Assembly: GCA_032111745.1 (NCBI GenBank)
Contig: JAULUH010000030.1
Span: forward strand, 1 to 40,077
DNA length: 40,077 nucleotides
DNA from: JAULUH01 sp032111745
GTDB taxonomy: Bacteria; Chloroflexota; Anaerolineae; JAAEKA01
Direction of reading: 5' to 3'
The notes under the pieces are model-generated. The model was not told the origin of the DNA. It was given only the letters and a program-made list of their open reading frames with translations, and did no database searches. The position numbers and the translations under genes are program-made. Below, one piece after another: positions 14,003 through 22,267 of this stretch; position 1 is the stretch's first letter; every line of letters begins with the position of its first letter.

Positions 14003-15922
14003 CTATGCCCGGGGAGTTGGCTCGGGCAGCGTAGCCTGGCCGGAACGCACCAGCAGGGTGGCACAGCACGGCACCTCAGCCATGACCTGACCGACGACCC
14101 CTCGTCGCAAAGCAATTTGACCGTTCAGGTCTGCCAGGGGCGTGCCCAGGACCAGTAGATCATAGCTGCCGGTGGCGAGCTCCTGCGCAACAGTACTGTT
14201 GACCGGACCGGAGCGGATGATCGCCTCCGCTGGAACGCCCAGCACATCCAGAGTCCGCACGCCACCGGCCAGGAACCTCTCGGTGCGTTCCTGCCGGACC
14301 GGGCCGTTCTCCCCAACCTCCATGATTGACATCAAGCTGGCCCGTGCGCCGACGTGGCGTACCAGGCGGCCGGCGAACAACACGTCGTCCTTGCCGGGCT
14401 CGCCCGTGGTCACGCAGATCAGCGCCCGTTCCGGGACCCCCTGGGGACCCGGTACCAGAAGAAGATGGTGTTCACCCACCTGCAGCACCTCCTCGGCCAG
14501 CTCAAGTCCGCCCGCGGCAGGATAGCCCATGATTACCAGGTCACAGGGCCGGCGCTCGACCTCTTTCCCGACGGCCGCAGCGGGCGGGTCAGACGTGCCT
14601 CGCACGTCCAATGCCGCCAGGCCGCTGCCCAGGGTCTCCTTGGCCTGCTGCAAATGGCGCTCCATTGCCTCCCCTTCGAGCCCGTAGGCCAGGATCACGG
14701 CGCGGGCATGGGCCAGGCGCGCGAGCTGCCCGCCCAGCGCCAGCGCAGCAGCGGCCTGGGGCGATCCGTCGGTCAGGATCAGGAACTGTAGACCCGGGTG
14801 GGCCAGGGCATGGATGTGGCGCACCCCCACCCAGACCCTATCGCCGGGCTGCAGGGGCAGCCGGTCTACCTCATCCTGCTGACGGGTAGCTTCCACCAGG
14901 ATGGTATCGTCGCCAAAGGCCACTGGCGGCGCAATCGGACGCACTCCCGGCAGTGGCGGCAGGCGCAGGCGCAGGCGCTCGAAGGCCCCTGAGAATACGA
15001 TCTGTTCTACCTGGCCCCGGCCTAACTGTGGCGCAGCCAGCGCTGCGGCATCGGCACTTACCTCCACGTCCTCGGGCCGGAATAGCACCTGCACTCGTCG
15101 CTCTTCCCTGGGACTCGTATCCCAGCCTGCGTCCTCCGCACGTGCCGGGGCCAGGGGAATCTGAACCGGACCCAGTTGCACCCCCTCTCCAACACTCCGG
15201 CCCACGAGCAGGTTGGCCGTGCCCAGGAAGGTTGCCACGAACTCCGTCTGCGGATGATGATACAGCTCCTCCGGTCTATCCACCTCCAGCAGGCGGCCAA
15301 AGCTCATGACCCCCAGGCGGTCGGCCACCTCGAACGCCTCCTCCTGGTCATGGGTCACCAGGATAGTGGTAACGCCCAACTCCCGCTGGATCGCGCGCAA
15401 TGTCCGGCGTAGCTCCACCCGGATTTTGGCGTCCAGCGCGCCCAGGGGCTCGTCCAATAGGAGCACTTCCGGCCGGATGGCCAGCGCCCTGGCCAGGGCC
15501 ACTCGCTGCTGCTGGCCACCGGAGAGCTGGCGCGGCATCCGCTTGCCCAGCCCAACCAGGCCCACCAGTTCCAGCAGCTCATCCCGCCACCGTCGGCGCT
15601 CGGCGGCCGGCACCTTGCGCACGCACAGGCCAAACTCGATGTTGTCGGCCACGGTCATGTGTTGAAATAACGCGTAGTTCTGGAAGACGAAGCCCACCCG
15701 GCGCTCCTGCACCGGCAGCCAGGTCACGTCCCGGCCATGCAGAAAGACCCGGCCCTGGTCAATGCCAGTCAGGCCGGCAATCAGGTTGAGGACGGTGGTT
15801 TTGCCGCTGCCACTGGAGCCCAGCAAGACGAAAAACTCGCCGTCGGCGATCTCCAGCGATACGTCATTGACCACCGGATGGCCGCCATAGCGTTTGGTGA
15901 GATGCTCGAGGACAATAGACAT
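14003..15922 (-). CDS. ABC transporter ATPase (CysA-like) fused to two UspA domains
   Basis: A 639-residue fusion. ATPase domain, residues about 1-235: Walker A GSSGSGKTT (35-43), signature LSGGQQQR, Walker B VLLLDEPLGALD, switch THDQEE. A TOBE-like regulatory domain follows (about 255-372, including VLFRPEDVEV). Residues about 375-505 and 507-639 each look like a universal stress protein domain (LQFLILTDGS... DLVIMGYPAA... HHLLLVPG; then RALICVTTGE... DLLVLGTPLA... CATLLVR). The CysA ATPase normally ends after TOBE near 350-370 residues. I start at ATG 15922, the conventional CysA N-terminus; GTG 15961 would add 13 residues. First gene of the leftward operon; the operator at 15979-16032 precedes it. 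Confidence 0.9.
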   Translation of the reverse strand: MSIVLEHLTKRYGGHPVVNDVSLEIADGEFFVLLGSSGSGKTTVLNLIAGLTGIDQGRVFLHGRDVTWLPVQERRVGFVFQNYALFQHMTVADNIEFGLCVRKVPAAERRRWRDELLELVGLVGLGKRMPRQLSGGQQQRVALARALAIRPEVLLLDEPLGALDAKIRVELRRTLRAIQRELGVTTILVTHDQEEAFEVADRLGVMSFGRLLEVDRPEELYHHPQTEFVATFLGTANLLVGRSVGEGVQLGPVQIPLAPARAEDAGWDTSPREERRVQVLFRPEDVEVSADAAALAAPQLGRGQVEQIVFSGAFERLRLRLPPLPGVRPIAPPVAFGDDTILVEATRQQDEVDRLPLQPGDRVWVGVRHIHALAHPGLQFLILTDGSPQAAAALALGGQLARLAHARAVILAYGLEGEAMERHLQQAKETLGSGLAALDVRGTSDPPAAAVGKEVERRPCDLVIMGYPAAGGLELAEEVLQVGEHHLLLVPGPQGVPERALICVTTGEPGKDDVLFAGRLVRHVGARASLMSIMEVGENGPVRQERTERFLAGGVRTLDVLGVPAEAIIRSGPVNSTVAQELATGSYDLLVLGTPLADLNGQIALRRGVVGQVMAEVPCCATLLVRSGQATLPEPTPRA

Positions 15923-15978
15923 GGCCCTGGGTCCCGCAACTCTGCACCGCCGATCCGTCACACTACAGGTCTGCCCTC

Positions 15979-16032
15979 AACCTACCATTCCCGGATGACA
16001 AATCTCGTGACGCAGCTGTGATAAAACCGTGA
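15979..16032 (-). promoter_or_regulatory. PhoB/OmpR-type direct-repeat operator with -10 element
   Basis: Read on the minus strand, TCAC occurs at 16032, 16021 and 16010 (11-bp steps) and TCAT at 15998 (12-bp step). Ten bases further is TAGGTT (15984-15979), a weak but correctly placed -10. Spacing is identical to the array at 9874-9927. It faces the ATPase-UspA operon, with a predicted start near 15972 and a leader of about 50 nt before ATG 15922. The upstream end of the array abuts the separate plus-strand promoter at 16045. Confidence 0.7.
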
Positions 16033-16044
16033 CAATGAGGTCGC

Positions 16045-16073
16045 TTGCCGAATCGCCCTCGGTTTGCTACAAT
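16045..16073 (+). promoter_or_regulatory. Sigma-70-like promoter for the Na+/Pi-symporter-like gene
   Basis: TTGCCG (16045-16050), a 17-bp spacer and TACAAT (16068-16073). Transcription from about 16080 would give a leader of roughly 60 nt ending in GGAGG (16129-16133) before GTG 16139. The promoter lies next to, and opposite in direction from, the TCAC-repeat operator. Confidence 0.6.
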
Positions 16074-16138
16074 TCCATATCCAGACCACTACCCAAGGCG
16101 AATCTGGCACGCCTGTCCGTGGGTCTGCGGAGGACTCC

Positions 16139-17275
16139 GTGCTCGATCCATTTGATCCTGACGCGACGCTCCCTGCCGGCGAGTTGGAGGTGAGCTACGT
16201 CGCCCGTGCCGAGGGTACCATGCCCGCTCTCTGGGCGCGCATAGATCTCGCTAAAATCCTTCTCTTCGGTGTTAGCCTCTTCCTGTTCATTCTGGCCCTC
16301 ATGCTGATGAAGGAAGGCGCGAAGGGACTGGCACCCCTGGTGCGCGACGGCTTTCGCGTGACGAACCCCGCCAACAGCCTGGGCTTTGGCTGGCTCTTCG
16401 CCTACCTGGTCATGAGCGGCTCGCCTGTTGCTGCCGCAGCATTAACCTTCTTTGATGCGGGGTTGATCGACCAGCTGGAAACCTTCACCATGATCACCGG
16501 CAGCCGGCTGGGGGCGAGCTTCATCGTCCTGTTCATCGGTTTCGTCTACGTGCTGCGCGGCCGCAACCGCGCAGCCAGCCTCAGCATGGGGCTGCTGTCC
16601 CTCACGGTGACGGGCACGACCTACCTGGCCGGCCTGGTCGTTGGCGTGTTCGTTCTGCTCTCCGGCGTCTTGAACGGCCTGCAGCCGCGCTCCGCTTCTG
16701 CTGTGACCTCCATCGTCGACGCGATCTTCGATCCGATAGTGGGCACGGTGGCCCGTTTTCTGCCCCAATGGGCGCTGTTTGTGGTCGGCATGGCCATCAT
16801 CCTGGTCAGCTTCAACCTGTTTGACCGTTGCCTACCCCAAATGGCGATCAAGGAGAGCCAGGTGGGCCGCGTATCCCGATTGGTCTACCGGCCGTGGGTG
16901 ATGTTCCTCCTGGGCGCGGCTGTCACCCTTGTGTCCATGTCGGTCAGCGTGTCGCTGAGCATCCTGGTGCCGCTAAGCCACCGCGGCTTTGTTCGCCGCG
17001 AGAACGTTATCCCCTACATCATGGGCGCCAACATCACGACGTTCATCGACACCCTGGTCGCATCTGTCTTGCTCAATAACCCGCTGGCCTTCACCGTCGT
17101 CCTGACTGAGATGCTCAGCATCGCCTTCGTGTCACTGCTCATCCTGGTATTCGTGTATCGTCCCTTCGAGCGCACGACCCTGTCCTTCGTGGGCCATATC
17201 ACAGAAAATAACCGCGGCCTGGTGTTCTTCATGGTCGCTATCTTCATCACGCCCCTCCTGCTCCTGCTAATCTAG
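16139..17275 (+). CDS. Na+/phosphate-symporter-like membrane protein
   Basis: A predicted 378-residue membrane protein starting at GTG 16139 (GGAGG five bases before); the frame is open back to 16064, but that codon lies within the promoter. After a ~35-residue soluble head there are about eight to nine hydrophobic helices arranged as two related halves. Half one has MSGSPVAAAALTFFDAGLI, half two has SMSVSVSLSILVPLSHRG and GANITTFIDTL. The positions correspond to the Na_Pi_cotrans repeats of NptA-type symporters, but the usual QSSSATT signatures are replaced. It is likely an ion-coupled anion transporter of the plasma membrane; the anion is not known. Divergent from the ABC operon and followed by a UspA gene. 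Confidence 0.75.
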   Translation: MLDPFDPDATLPAGELEVSYVARAEGTMPALWARIDLAKILLFGVSLFLFILALMLMKEGAKGLAPLVRDGFRVTNPANSLGFGWLFAYLVMSGSPVAAAALTFFDAGLIDQLETFTMITGSRLGASFIVLFIGFVYVLRGRNRAASLSMGLLSLTVTGTTYLAGLVVGVFVLLSGVLNGLQPRSASAVTSIVDAIFDPIVGTVARFLPQWALFVVGMAIILVSFNLFDRCLPQMAIKESQVGRVSRLVYRPWVMFLLGAAVTLVSMSVSVSLSILVPLSHRGFVRRENVIPYIMGANITTFIDTLVASVLLNNPLAFTVVLTEMLSIAFVSLLILVFVYRPFERTTLSFVGHITENNRGLVFFMVAIFITPLLLLLI

Positions 17276-17448
17276 CAACCATGACCAGACAACCGCCGTA
17301 TTCTCCTCCTTCGCTCCACCCGTTCACCAGACTATTGAGGTGTTCGCTTTCATCGCAGCATACGTTGCATTCGTTATCCTCCCATTCGCAATATTCATCG
17401 TCCCTCCATTCGCTGTGATATCGGAGTTCATCGGAGGTCATACTCGAC

Positions 17449-18270
17449 GTGAGGATCTTAATAGCCACCGGCGGTTCACTCCACTCCGAGGCGGCGCTGC
17501 GCTTCGGCGCTACCATCGCCCAGTTTGCCGGCGAACCGCCCACCGTGCTCACAGTCATCAGGCGCGCCGCCGACCGGCCTGCCGCCGAGAGAGTGCTGGC
17601 CGAGGCAGCTGACTTGATCTCTCGCTACGTGTCCGAAGCGGAAACCCGCATTCGTGTTGGCCAGCCCGCCGAGCAGATCGTTGCCGAGGCATCTGCAGGC
17701 CAGTACGACCTTATCGTGGTTGGCGAGCGCCACGCGCATACCCTGCGGGCACGCTTCCTGGGCTCTACCGCCGTCGAGGTCGTGGTGCATGCTCCATGCC
17801 CCGTGATCATCGCCAAAGGCAAGATCGGAGCCGTGCGGCGCATCCTGCTCTGTGACAGTGGCGCCGAGAGCCCATCGGTGCTGACCCGCTTCACTGCTCA
17901 ATTGGCCGATATGCTGGGCGGGGAGGAGCAGATCACCGTGTTGCACGTCATGTCGCAGATCACAGCCTGGCCAGGGGTGCAGGATGACCAACTAGACGAC
18001 ACTGCCGAGGAGCTGATCAGCAAACAGGCTCCTGAAGGCGAGTGGCTGGCCAGCGACCTGCAGGTGCTGGCCCACCCCGGGATCCAGGCCGTGCCCAAGG
18101 TACGCCACGGCGGCGTCGTGGAGGAGATCCTGACAGAGGTTGAAGCAGGGGATTATGACCTGGTAGTCATTGGCGCGCACCGGGGCGAAGGGTGGCAGCG
18201 CTTCCTGTTGGAGGATATCGCCCGCGAGATCATGATGCAGGTCAACCGGCCGGTGCTGATCGTCCGCTAG
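17449..18270 (+). CDS. Tandem universal stress protein (two UspA domains)
   Basis: A 273-residue protein from GTG 17449, with GGAGG (17433-17437) upstream. Residues 1-123 form UspA domain one (MRILIATGGS, YDLIVVGERH, FLGSTAVEVVVHAPCPVIIA) and residues about 128-273 domain two (RRILLCDSGAES, YDLVVIGAHRGEG, RPVLIVR). The ATP loop in domain one is close to G-2x-G-9x-G(S/T) except that the second glycine is His; domain two is degenerate. UspA tandems bind ATP or act as structural stress regulators. It sits 173 bp after the symporter-like gene. Its stop shares CTAG with the stop of the convergent deacetylase gene. Confidence 0.88.
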   Translation: MRILIATGGSLHSEAALRFGATIAQFAGEPPTVLTVIRRAADRPAAERVLAEAADLISRYVSEAETRIRVGQPAEQIVAEASAGQYDLIVVGERHAHTLRARFLGSTAVEVVVHAPCPVIIAKGKIGAVRRILLCDSGAESPSVLTRFTAQLADMLGGEEQITVLHVMSQITAWPGVQDDQLDDTAEELISKQAPEGEWLASDLQVLAHPGIQAVPKVRHGGVVEEILTEVEAGDYDLVVIGAHRGEGWQRFLLEDIAREIMMQVNRPVLIVR

Positions 18271-19298
18271 TTGCTGGTCATCCCGCGAAACTCGTAGCCC
18301 TGGGCACTGAGCTCGCTCAGAATCGTATCGAGCGCAGCCACGGTCTGCCCATTGCCGTTGTCGTGCAGCACCACCACCGCTCCAGGGAAGGCCCGGCCAC
18401 TGACAAACGTAGTGATCTGCTCCACCCCCCGGCGCCGCCAGTCCTGGGGGTCCACGTCCCACTTGGCTACCAGATAGCCAGACCGCGCTGCGTATGCGTC
18501 GGTGGTGGCATCCACCGCACCGTACGGCGGGCGTAGATACAGCGAGCGATAGTCAGGCCCCAGCAAATCTCCCGCTTTCTCCTGAATGACCATCTCGGTG
18601 GCTGCCAGCTGTTCGGCAAACTCCTCGGGGCCCAAGCTGGTCAACGAAGGGTGCGACCATGTGTGATTGGCTATCGTATGGCCCTCTGCCACTGTTGCCC
18701 GCAACGCGTCCGGCCATCGGCGCACCTGTTTACCCACCACGAAGAAGGTGGCCTTTGCCCCGTAGCGCTTCAGCACCTCTAACACCTGAGGCGTAGCCGT
18801 GGGATGCGGGCCATCATCAAAGGTCAAGTAGAGGATGGGACGGCCCTCCGCTGTGTGTGTGGACAGCCCCAGTCGTGCCGCCAGCCTGGCCGCTGCCGGC
18901 CGCGCCACACCATGCTGGTTGGCCACCGTCACCGGGGTGAAATACTCATCGTAGTTGCCATCTGTGCCTACCACCCGTAGCCGCAGGGTATAGGAGCCAT
19001 CAGCCACACGAGTGGTATCCAGCAGGGCGAAACTGCCGATAGTGCTCAAGGGGGCCTCGCCCAAGGCCAGAAAGCTGGCCTGCTCCGACTTCCCCTCGGG
19101 CAGCAGGTCCAGCTGCCACTTGGCGAAGTCGGGCCGGCTGGCCAGGCCCCGCACCTCCACCTGGCCACTGATCACCGCTCCAGGCGCCGGTAGGAGGATC
19201 CCACTGGCGGCAGCCGTGACCGTAGGCAACTGGCCGGCAAAGCCAAAGGCCAGGATCAGGCAAATCACTGCCATCAGGGCAGGGGCTCCGTGTTTCAA
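18267..19298 (-). CDS. Secreted polysaccharide deacetylase (Ig-like + NodB)
   Basis: A predicted 343-residue protein starting at TTG 19298: GGAGGG lies five bases upstream, and the start gives a proper signal peptide (MKHGAPAL, then a hydrophobic core ending before AASG). The longer frame adds an arginine-rich stretch without function. Residues about 35-130 form the Ig-like domain common in Chloroflexota exoproteins (PGAVISGQVEVRG, DTTRVADGSYTLRLRVVG). The NodB domain follows with TFDDGP (about 158), HTWSHP (metal His pair, about 212), RPPYG (about 255), DVDPQDW and LHDNG. Such enzymes remove N-acetyl groups from chitin, peptidoglycan or exopolysaccharide using a divalent metal. It is 37 bp downstream of the isochorismatase-fold gene. 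Confidence 0.9.
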   Translation of the reverse strand: MKHGAPALMAVICLILAFGFAGQLPTVTAAASGILLPAPGAVISGQVEVRGLASRPDFAKWQLDLLPEGKSEQASFLALGEAPLSTIGSFALLDTTRVADGSYTLRLRVVGTDGNYDEYFTPVTVANQHGVARPAAARLAARLGLSTHTAEGRPILYLTFDDGPHPTATPQVLEVLKRYGAKATFFVVGKQVRRWPDALRATVAEGHTIANHTWSHPSLTSLGPEEFAEQLAATEMVIQEKAGDLLGPDYRSLYLRPPYGAVDATTDAYAARSGYLVAKWDVDPQDWRRRGVEQITTFVSGRAFPGAVVVLHDNGNGQTVAALDTILSELSAQGYEFRGMTSN

Positions 19299-19335
19299 GG
19301 AATCCCTCCGGTGAGGTTGCAGGGGGCACTCGAAC

Positions 19336-20268
19336 TCAAGGCAACGGCCATGGGTCGGTGCTGTTGGCGAATACCACGCCCTGCCGCGCAAACTCGGCGA
19401 AGCGCGCCAGGGCCATGGCGTGGAAGTCGATCTCAGGATGCACCACAGGCGAGGTGCAGTCGCGCAGGAAGATCACCCGGCTGAGCCAGTCCGGCCGGTC
19501 TTTGAACTCTTCCACCAAGTCCTCCACCGTCTCCAACACGCAGTGACTCTCCGCCTCGCCGGCCACGAAGGTCAGATCTGCCTGTGCCAGCTCGTCCAAC
19601 AGGGCCTGGTTCTTGCTGCCCCCCGGCTGGCCGGACACAGGCACCTCCGGCTGGATCACGGAGTAGTGCTCCGTCAGCGGCAGGCTGCCCTTGGCCTCCC
19701 ATGCCGGCTGCGTTTTGCGGGCCAGGGCGTGCCAGGCCACCGCCGACCACAGCTCTGGGTCCAGGGCATGGCCCGGGCTGCCGATCAAGGTGTGGTAAGG
19801 CCAGATGGTCAGGAGCTTCTGGTGCCGCTGTTCCAGCCGTTCGACGTAGTGTACTGACCACTCAGGCTCGAACAAGGGCCGCCAACGGCCACGCCGCACG
19901 TCTTGCCAGGACACAATAGTGAAAGGTGCCGGATGCTCGCCCGCAGCGCCGACCCACCAGTTGGGTGAGAAAATCTGGCTGGGCACATGGGAGTCCAGCG
20001 AGCACGTGATCTGCGTGATGCGCTCGGCATGGGTGTAGATGAACTCGATGGTGCGCCGCAGGTCGCCGAGCGCGCCTGGCACATGCAGGCTGCCCGCTTC
20101 GTGGCAGAAGTCGATCTGCATGTCGATCAACAACAGGTGCACGTTGCGGGCATCTGCAGCTGCCGGCGGCAGGTTGGCCGCCGCGGCCGTGGCCGCGATT
20201 CGCGCCACGTCCGGGTAGAACAGGGTGCCCACCCGTTGCGGGTCGTAGAAATCGGGGAACTCGGCCAT
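19336..20268 (-). CDS. Isochorismatase-fold cysteine hydrolase (nicotinamidase-like)
   Basis: A 310-residue protein, about 100 residues longer than typical nicotinamidase. Catalytic Asp is in LLLIDMQIDF (about 45-54), the cysteine nucleophile in AGEAESHCVLETVE (about 241). SLDSH and the WPYHTLIGSPGHALDPEL stretch resemble the PncA metal site and following segment. The conserved GxxES-HC ordering is intact. It could hydrolyse nicotinamide or another amide; extra N-terminal (about 1-40) and internal segments make the true substrate uncertain. AAGGAG is six bases before the ATG. It is the first gene of a leftward pair with the deacetylase and is divergent from the exporter genes. Confidence 0.85.
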   Translation of the reverse strand: MAEFPDFYDPQRVGTLFYPDVARIAATAAAANLPPAAADARNVHLLLIDMQIDFCHEAGSLHVPGALGDLRRTIEFIYTHAERITQITCSLDSHVPSQIFSPNWWVGAAGEHPAPFTIVSWQDVRRGRWRPLFEPEWSVHYVERLEQRHQKLLTIWPYHTLIGSPGHALDPELWSAVAWHALARKTQPAWEAKGSLPLTEHYSVIQPEVPVSGQPGGSKNQALLDELAQADLTFVAGEAESHCVLETVEDLVEEFKDRPDWLSRVIFLRDCTSPVVHPEIDFHAMALARFAEFARQGVVFANSTDPWPLP

Positions 20269-20407
20269 GAGCCACTCCTTGCTGGGTGCCCGTGGGCACC
20301 AGGGCGCTGCGCGCCGATTGTAGCACGGTGTCGCCCGTCGACCAAACCATCCCTCTACCCGCCAACCTTTACCCCCAACCCGAATGTGTCAGATGTTGGA
20401 AGTGGTG

Positions 20408-20413
20408 TAGAAT
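20408..20413 (+). promoter_or_regulatory. Possible -10 element upstream of the ABC exporter genes
   Basis: TAGAAT in the 239-bp divergent gap, about 95 bases before the exporter ATG. The -35 position (TGTGTC at a 17-bp spacing) is poor, so this is a weak suggestion only. Confidence 0.3.
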
Positions 20414-20507
20414 ACTCCCAGAGTCTCGGCGGACATCAGCCCAACTGAAGGCACCATGAGGCCAATTGCAGATAGATTCACTCAGCCCCTGATCACGAGT
20501 TGCCGCC

Positions 20508-22262
20508 ATGCAGCGTAGTGAGTTCACCGTCGACCGGGCCTGGCACTCCGAACGCACTAGCCCGGTGCGTTGGATCTGGTCCCACGTCCGGCGTAACCCC
20601 ATCCTGATCCTCGGCGTGCTGATCGGCGCGTTTGGCAATGCCATGTTGGCCGGCGCGCCTCCGGTCATTGCCGGTCAGGCCTTCGACGCGCTCCTGGCCG
20701 ACCCCTCTGACGTCGCTGCGCTGGCCCGCGCTGCGGTGCTCATCGCCCTCTCCCAGATCATTCGCGGTATCCTGCAGGTGGGCCGCAACTTCTCGAGCGA
20801 GGTCATCGGCCAGCGCCTGGAGCGCGATGCCCGGGACGAGCTCTATGCCAGCCTGATGGGCAAGAGCATGCAGTTCCACGACTCTCACCCCACCGGCGAG
20901 CTCATGGCCCGGGCTACCAACGACGTGCGCGAGATCAACTTGATGTTCAATCCGGGGCTGAACCTGGTGATTGGTTCGGCCAATTTCCTCGTGGTACCCC
21001 TGATCCTCTCCCCCCGCATCGACCCGGCCCTGCTCCTGGCGCCTGTTCTCTACCTGATCCTCTATGTCGTCGTCACCTGGCGCTATCTGCAGGAGCTGGA
21101 CCCCACCACCAGGGCCGTGCGCGCAGAGTTCGGTCACATGAACGCGGTCCTGGCCGAGGCCATCGACGGCGTCGAGACGGTCAAGGGCGCTGCCCAGGAG
21201 CCACGGGAAACCTCGCGCTTTCGCCAGGCCGTCGACAAATGGCGTACCGCCTACGTCTGGCAGGGCGACGTCGAGGCCCGCTTTATCCAGCTCCTGTTGC
21301 TGGTCCTGGTGCAGACCGCAGCCCTGGCCCAGAGCCTGTTCATCTACCAGGCCGGCCGGATCTCCATCGGCGATGTGGTAGCCTACAACGGCCTGATGCT
21401 GCTGTTCGGCTTTCCCACCTTCGTCGGCCAGTTCGCCTACTCCCAAGTCTCCTCGGGCATCAACAGCGCCCGCCGTATCCTGGAGATCCTCAATGCCGAG
21501 ACCGCCCTGGACGAGAACGTGGGCGGCTACGATGCTCCTATGCGCGGGGCCGTGGCCTTCGAGGGCGTCACCTTTGCCTATAACGGCACCCCTGTGTTGC
21601 AGGACGTCAGCTTCCGCGTCGAGCCCGGGCAGACCGTCGCCATTGTCGGCCAGACCGGGTCGGGCAAGAGCACGGTGGCCAAGCTGGTCAACCGCATTTT
21701 CGATGCCACGGAGGGGCGGATCTTGGTAGACGGGGTCGACGTCCGCGACTGGGACCTGGCCGCGTTGCGGCGGCAGATCTCGATCATCGAACAGGACATC
21801 TTTCTCTTCTCCCGCAGCGTGGCCGACAACATCGCCTTCGGCAACCAGGCCGCGACGGTCGAGCAGATCGTGGAGGCCGCGCACAAGGCCCAGGCCCATG
21901 ACTTCGTTACGGCCTTCCGCGATGGCTACGCCACCGAGGTGGGCGAGCGAGGGGTCACCCTGTCCGGCGGCCAGCGCCAACGCCTGGCCCTGGCCCGGGC
22001 TTTCCTCACCGATCCCCATATCCTGATCCTGGACGACTCCACCAGCGCTATCGACAGCGCCACGGAGGACCGCATCCAGCGGGCCATTGAGCAGGCGGCC
22101 GCCAACCGCACAACCTTTCTGATCACGCACCGCCTCTCCCAGATTCGCTGGGCTGACCTGATCCTGGTCATGCGCCAGGGCCGTATCGCCGCCATCGGTA
22201 CCCATGAGGACTTGCTGCAACAGTCCGAGGCCTACCGCCACATCTTCGCTATCTACGAGTAA
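20508..22262 (+). CDS. Heterodimeric ABC exporter subunit A (degenerate Walker B)
   Basis: A 584-residue half-transporter: six-helix exporter-type membrane domain (about 1-320) and nucleotide-binding domain. Walker A is GQTGSGKST (about 381-389), signature TLSGGQRQR is canonical (about 484), but Walker B reads ILILDDSTSAID: the catalytic glutamate is aspartate. This marks the half that forms the degenerate ATP site, as in TM287/288-like and BmrCD-like exporters. H-loop THR is present. Substrates for such transporters are drugs, lipids or peptides. The partner gene starts 5 bp later. Confidence 0.93.
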   Translation: MQRSEFTVDRAWHSERTSPVRWIWSHVRRNPILILGVLIGAFGNAMLAGAPPVIAGQAFDALLADPSDVAALARAAVLIALSQIIRGILQVGRNFSSEVIGQRLERDARDELYASLMGKSMQFHDSHPTGELMARATNDVREINLMFNPGLNLVIGSANFLVVPLILSPRIDPALLLAPVLYLILYVVVTWRYLQELDPTTRAVRAEFGHMNAVLAEAIDGVETVKGAAQEPRETSRFRQAVDKWRTAYVWQGDVEARFIQLLLLVLVQTAALAQSLFIYQAGRISIGDVVAYNGLMLLFGFPTFVGQFAYSQVSSGINSARRILEILNAETALDENVGGYDAPMRGAVAFEGVTFAYNGTPVLQDVSFRVEPGQTVAIVGQTGSGKSTVAKLVNRIFDATEGRILVDGVDVRDWDLAALRRQISIIEQDIFLFSRSVADNIAFGNQAATVEQIVEAAHKAQAHDFVTAFRDGYATEVGERGVTLSGGQRQRLALARAFLTDPHILILDDSTSAIDSATEDRIQRAIEQAAANRTTFLITHRLSQIRWADLILVMRQGRIAAIGTHEDLLQQSEAYRHIFAIYE

Positions 22263-22267
22263 CGCCC

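Noticed and set aside
16064..16138. TTG 16064 as start of the symporter-like protein
   Set aside because: The codon overlaps the -10 element; GTG 16139 has GGAGG in place.
17247..17558. Acidic 103-codon minus-strand frame ahead of the UspA gene
   Set aside because: It overlaps the UspA start, is low-complexity and arises from the repetitive leader.
20493..22241. Long minus-strand open frame antisense to ABC exporter subunit A
   Set aside because: Its translation is Gly/Asp/Gln-rich with no motif, while the plus frame has full ABC exporter motifs; GC-rich codon bias opens antisense frames.
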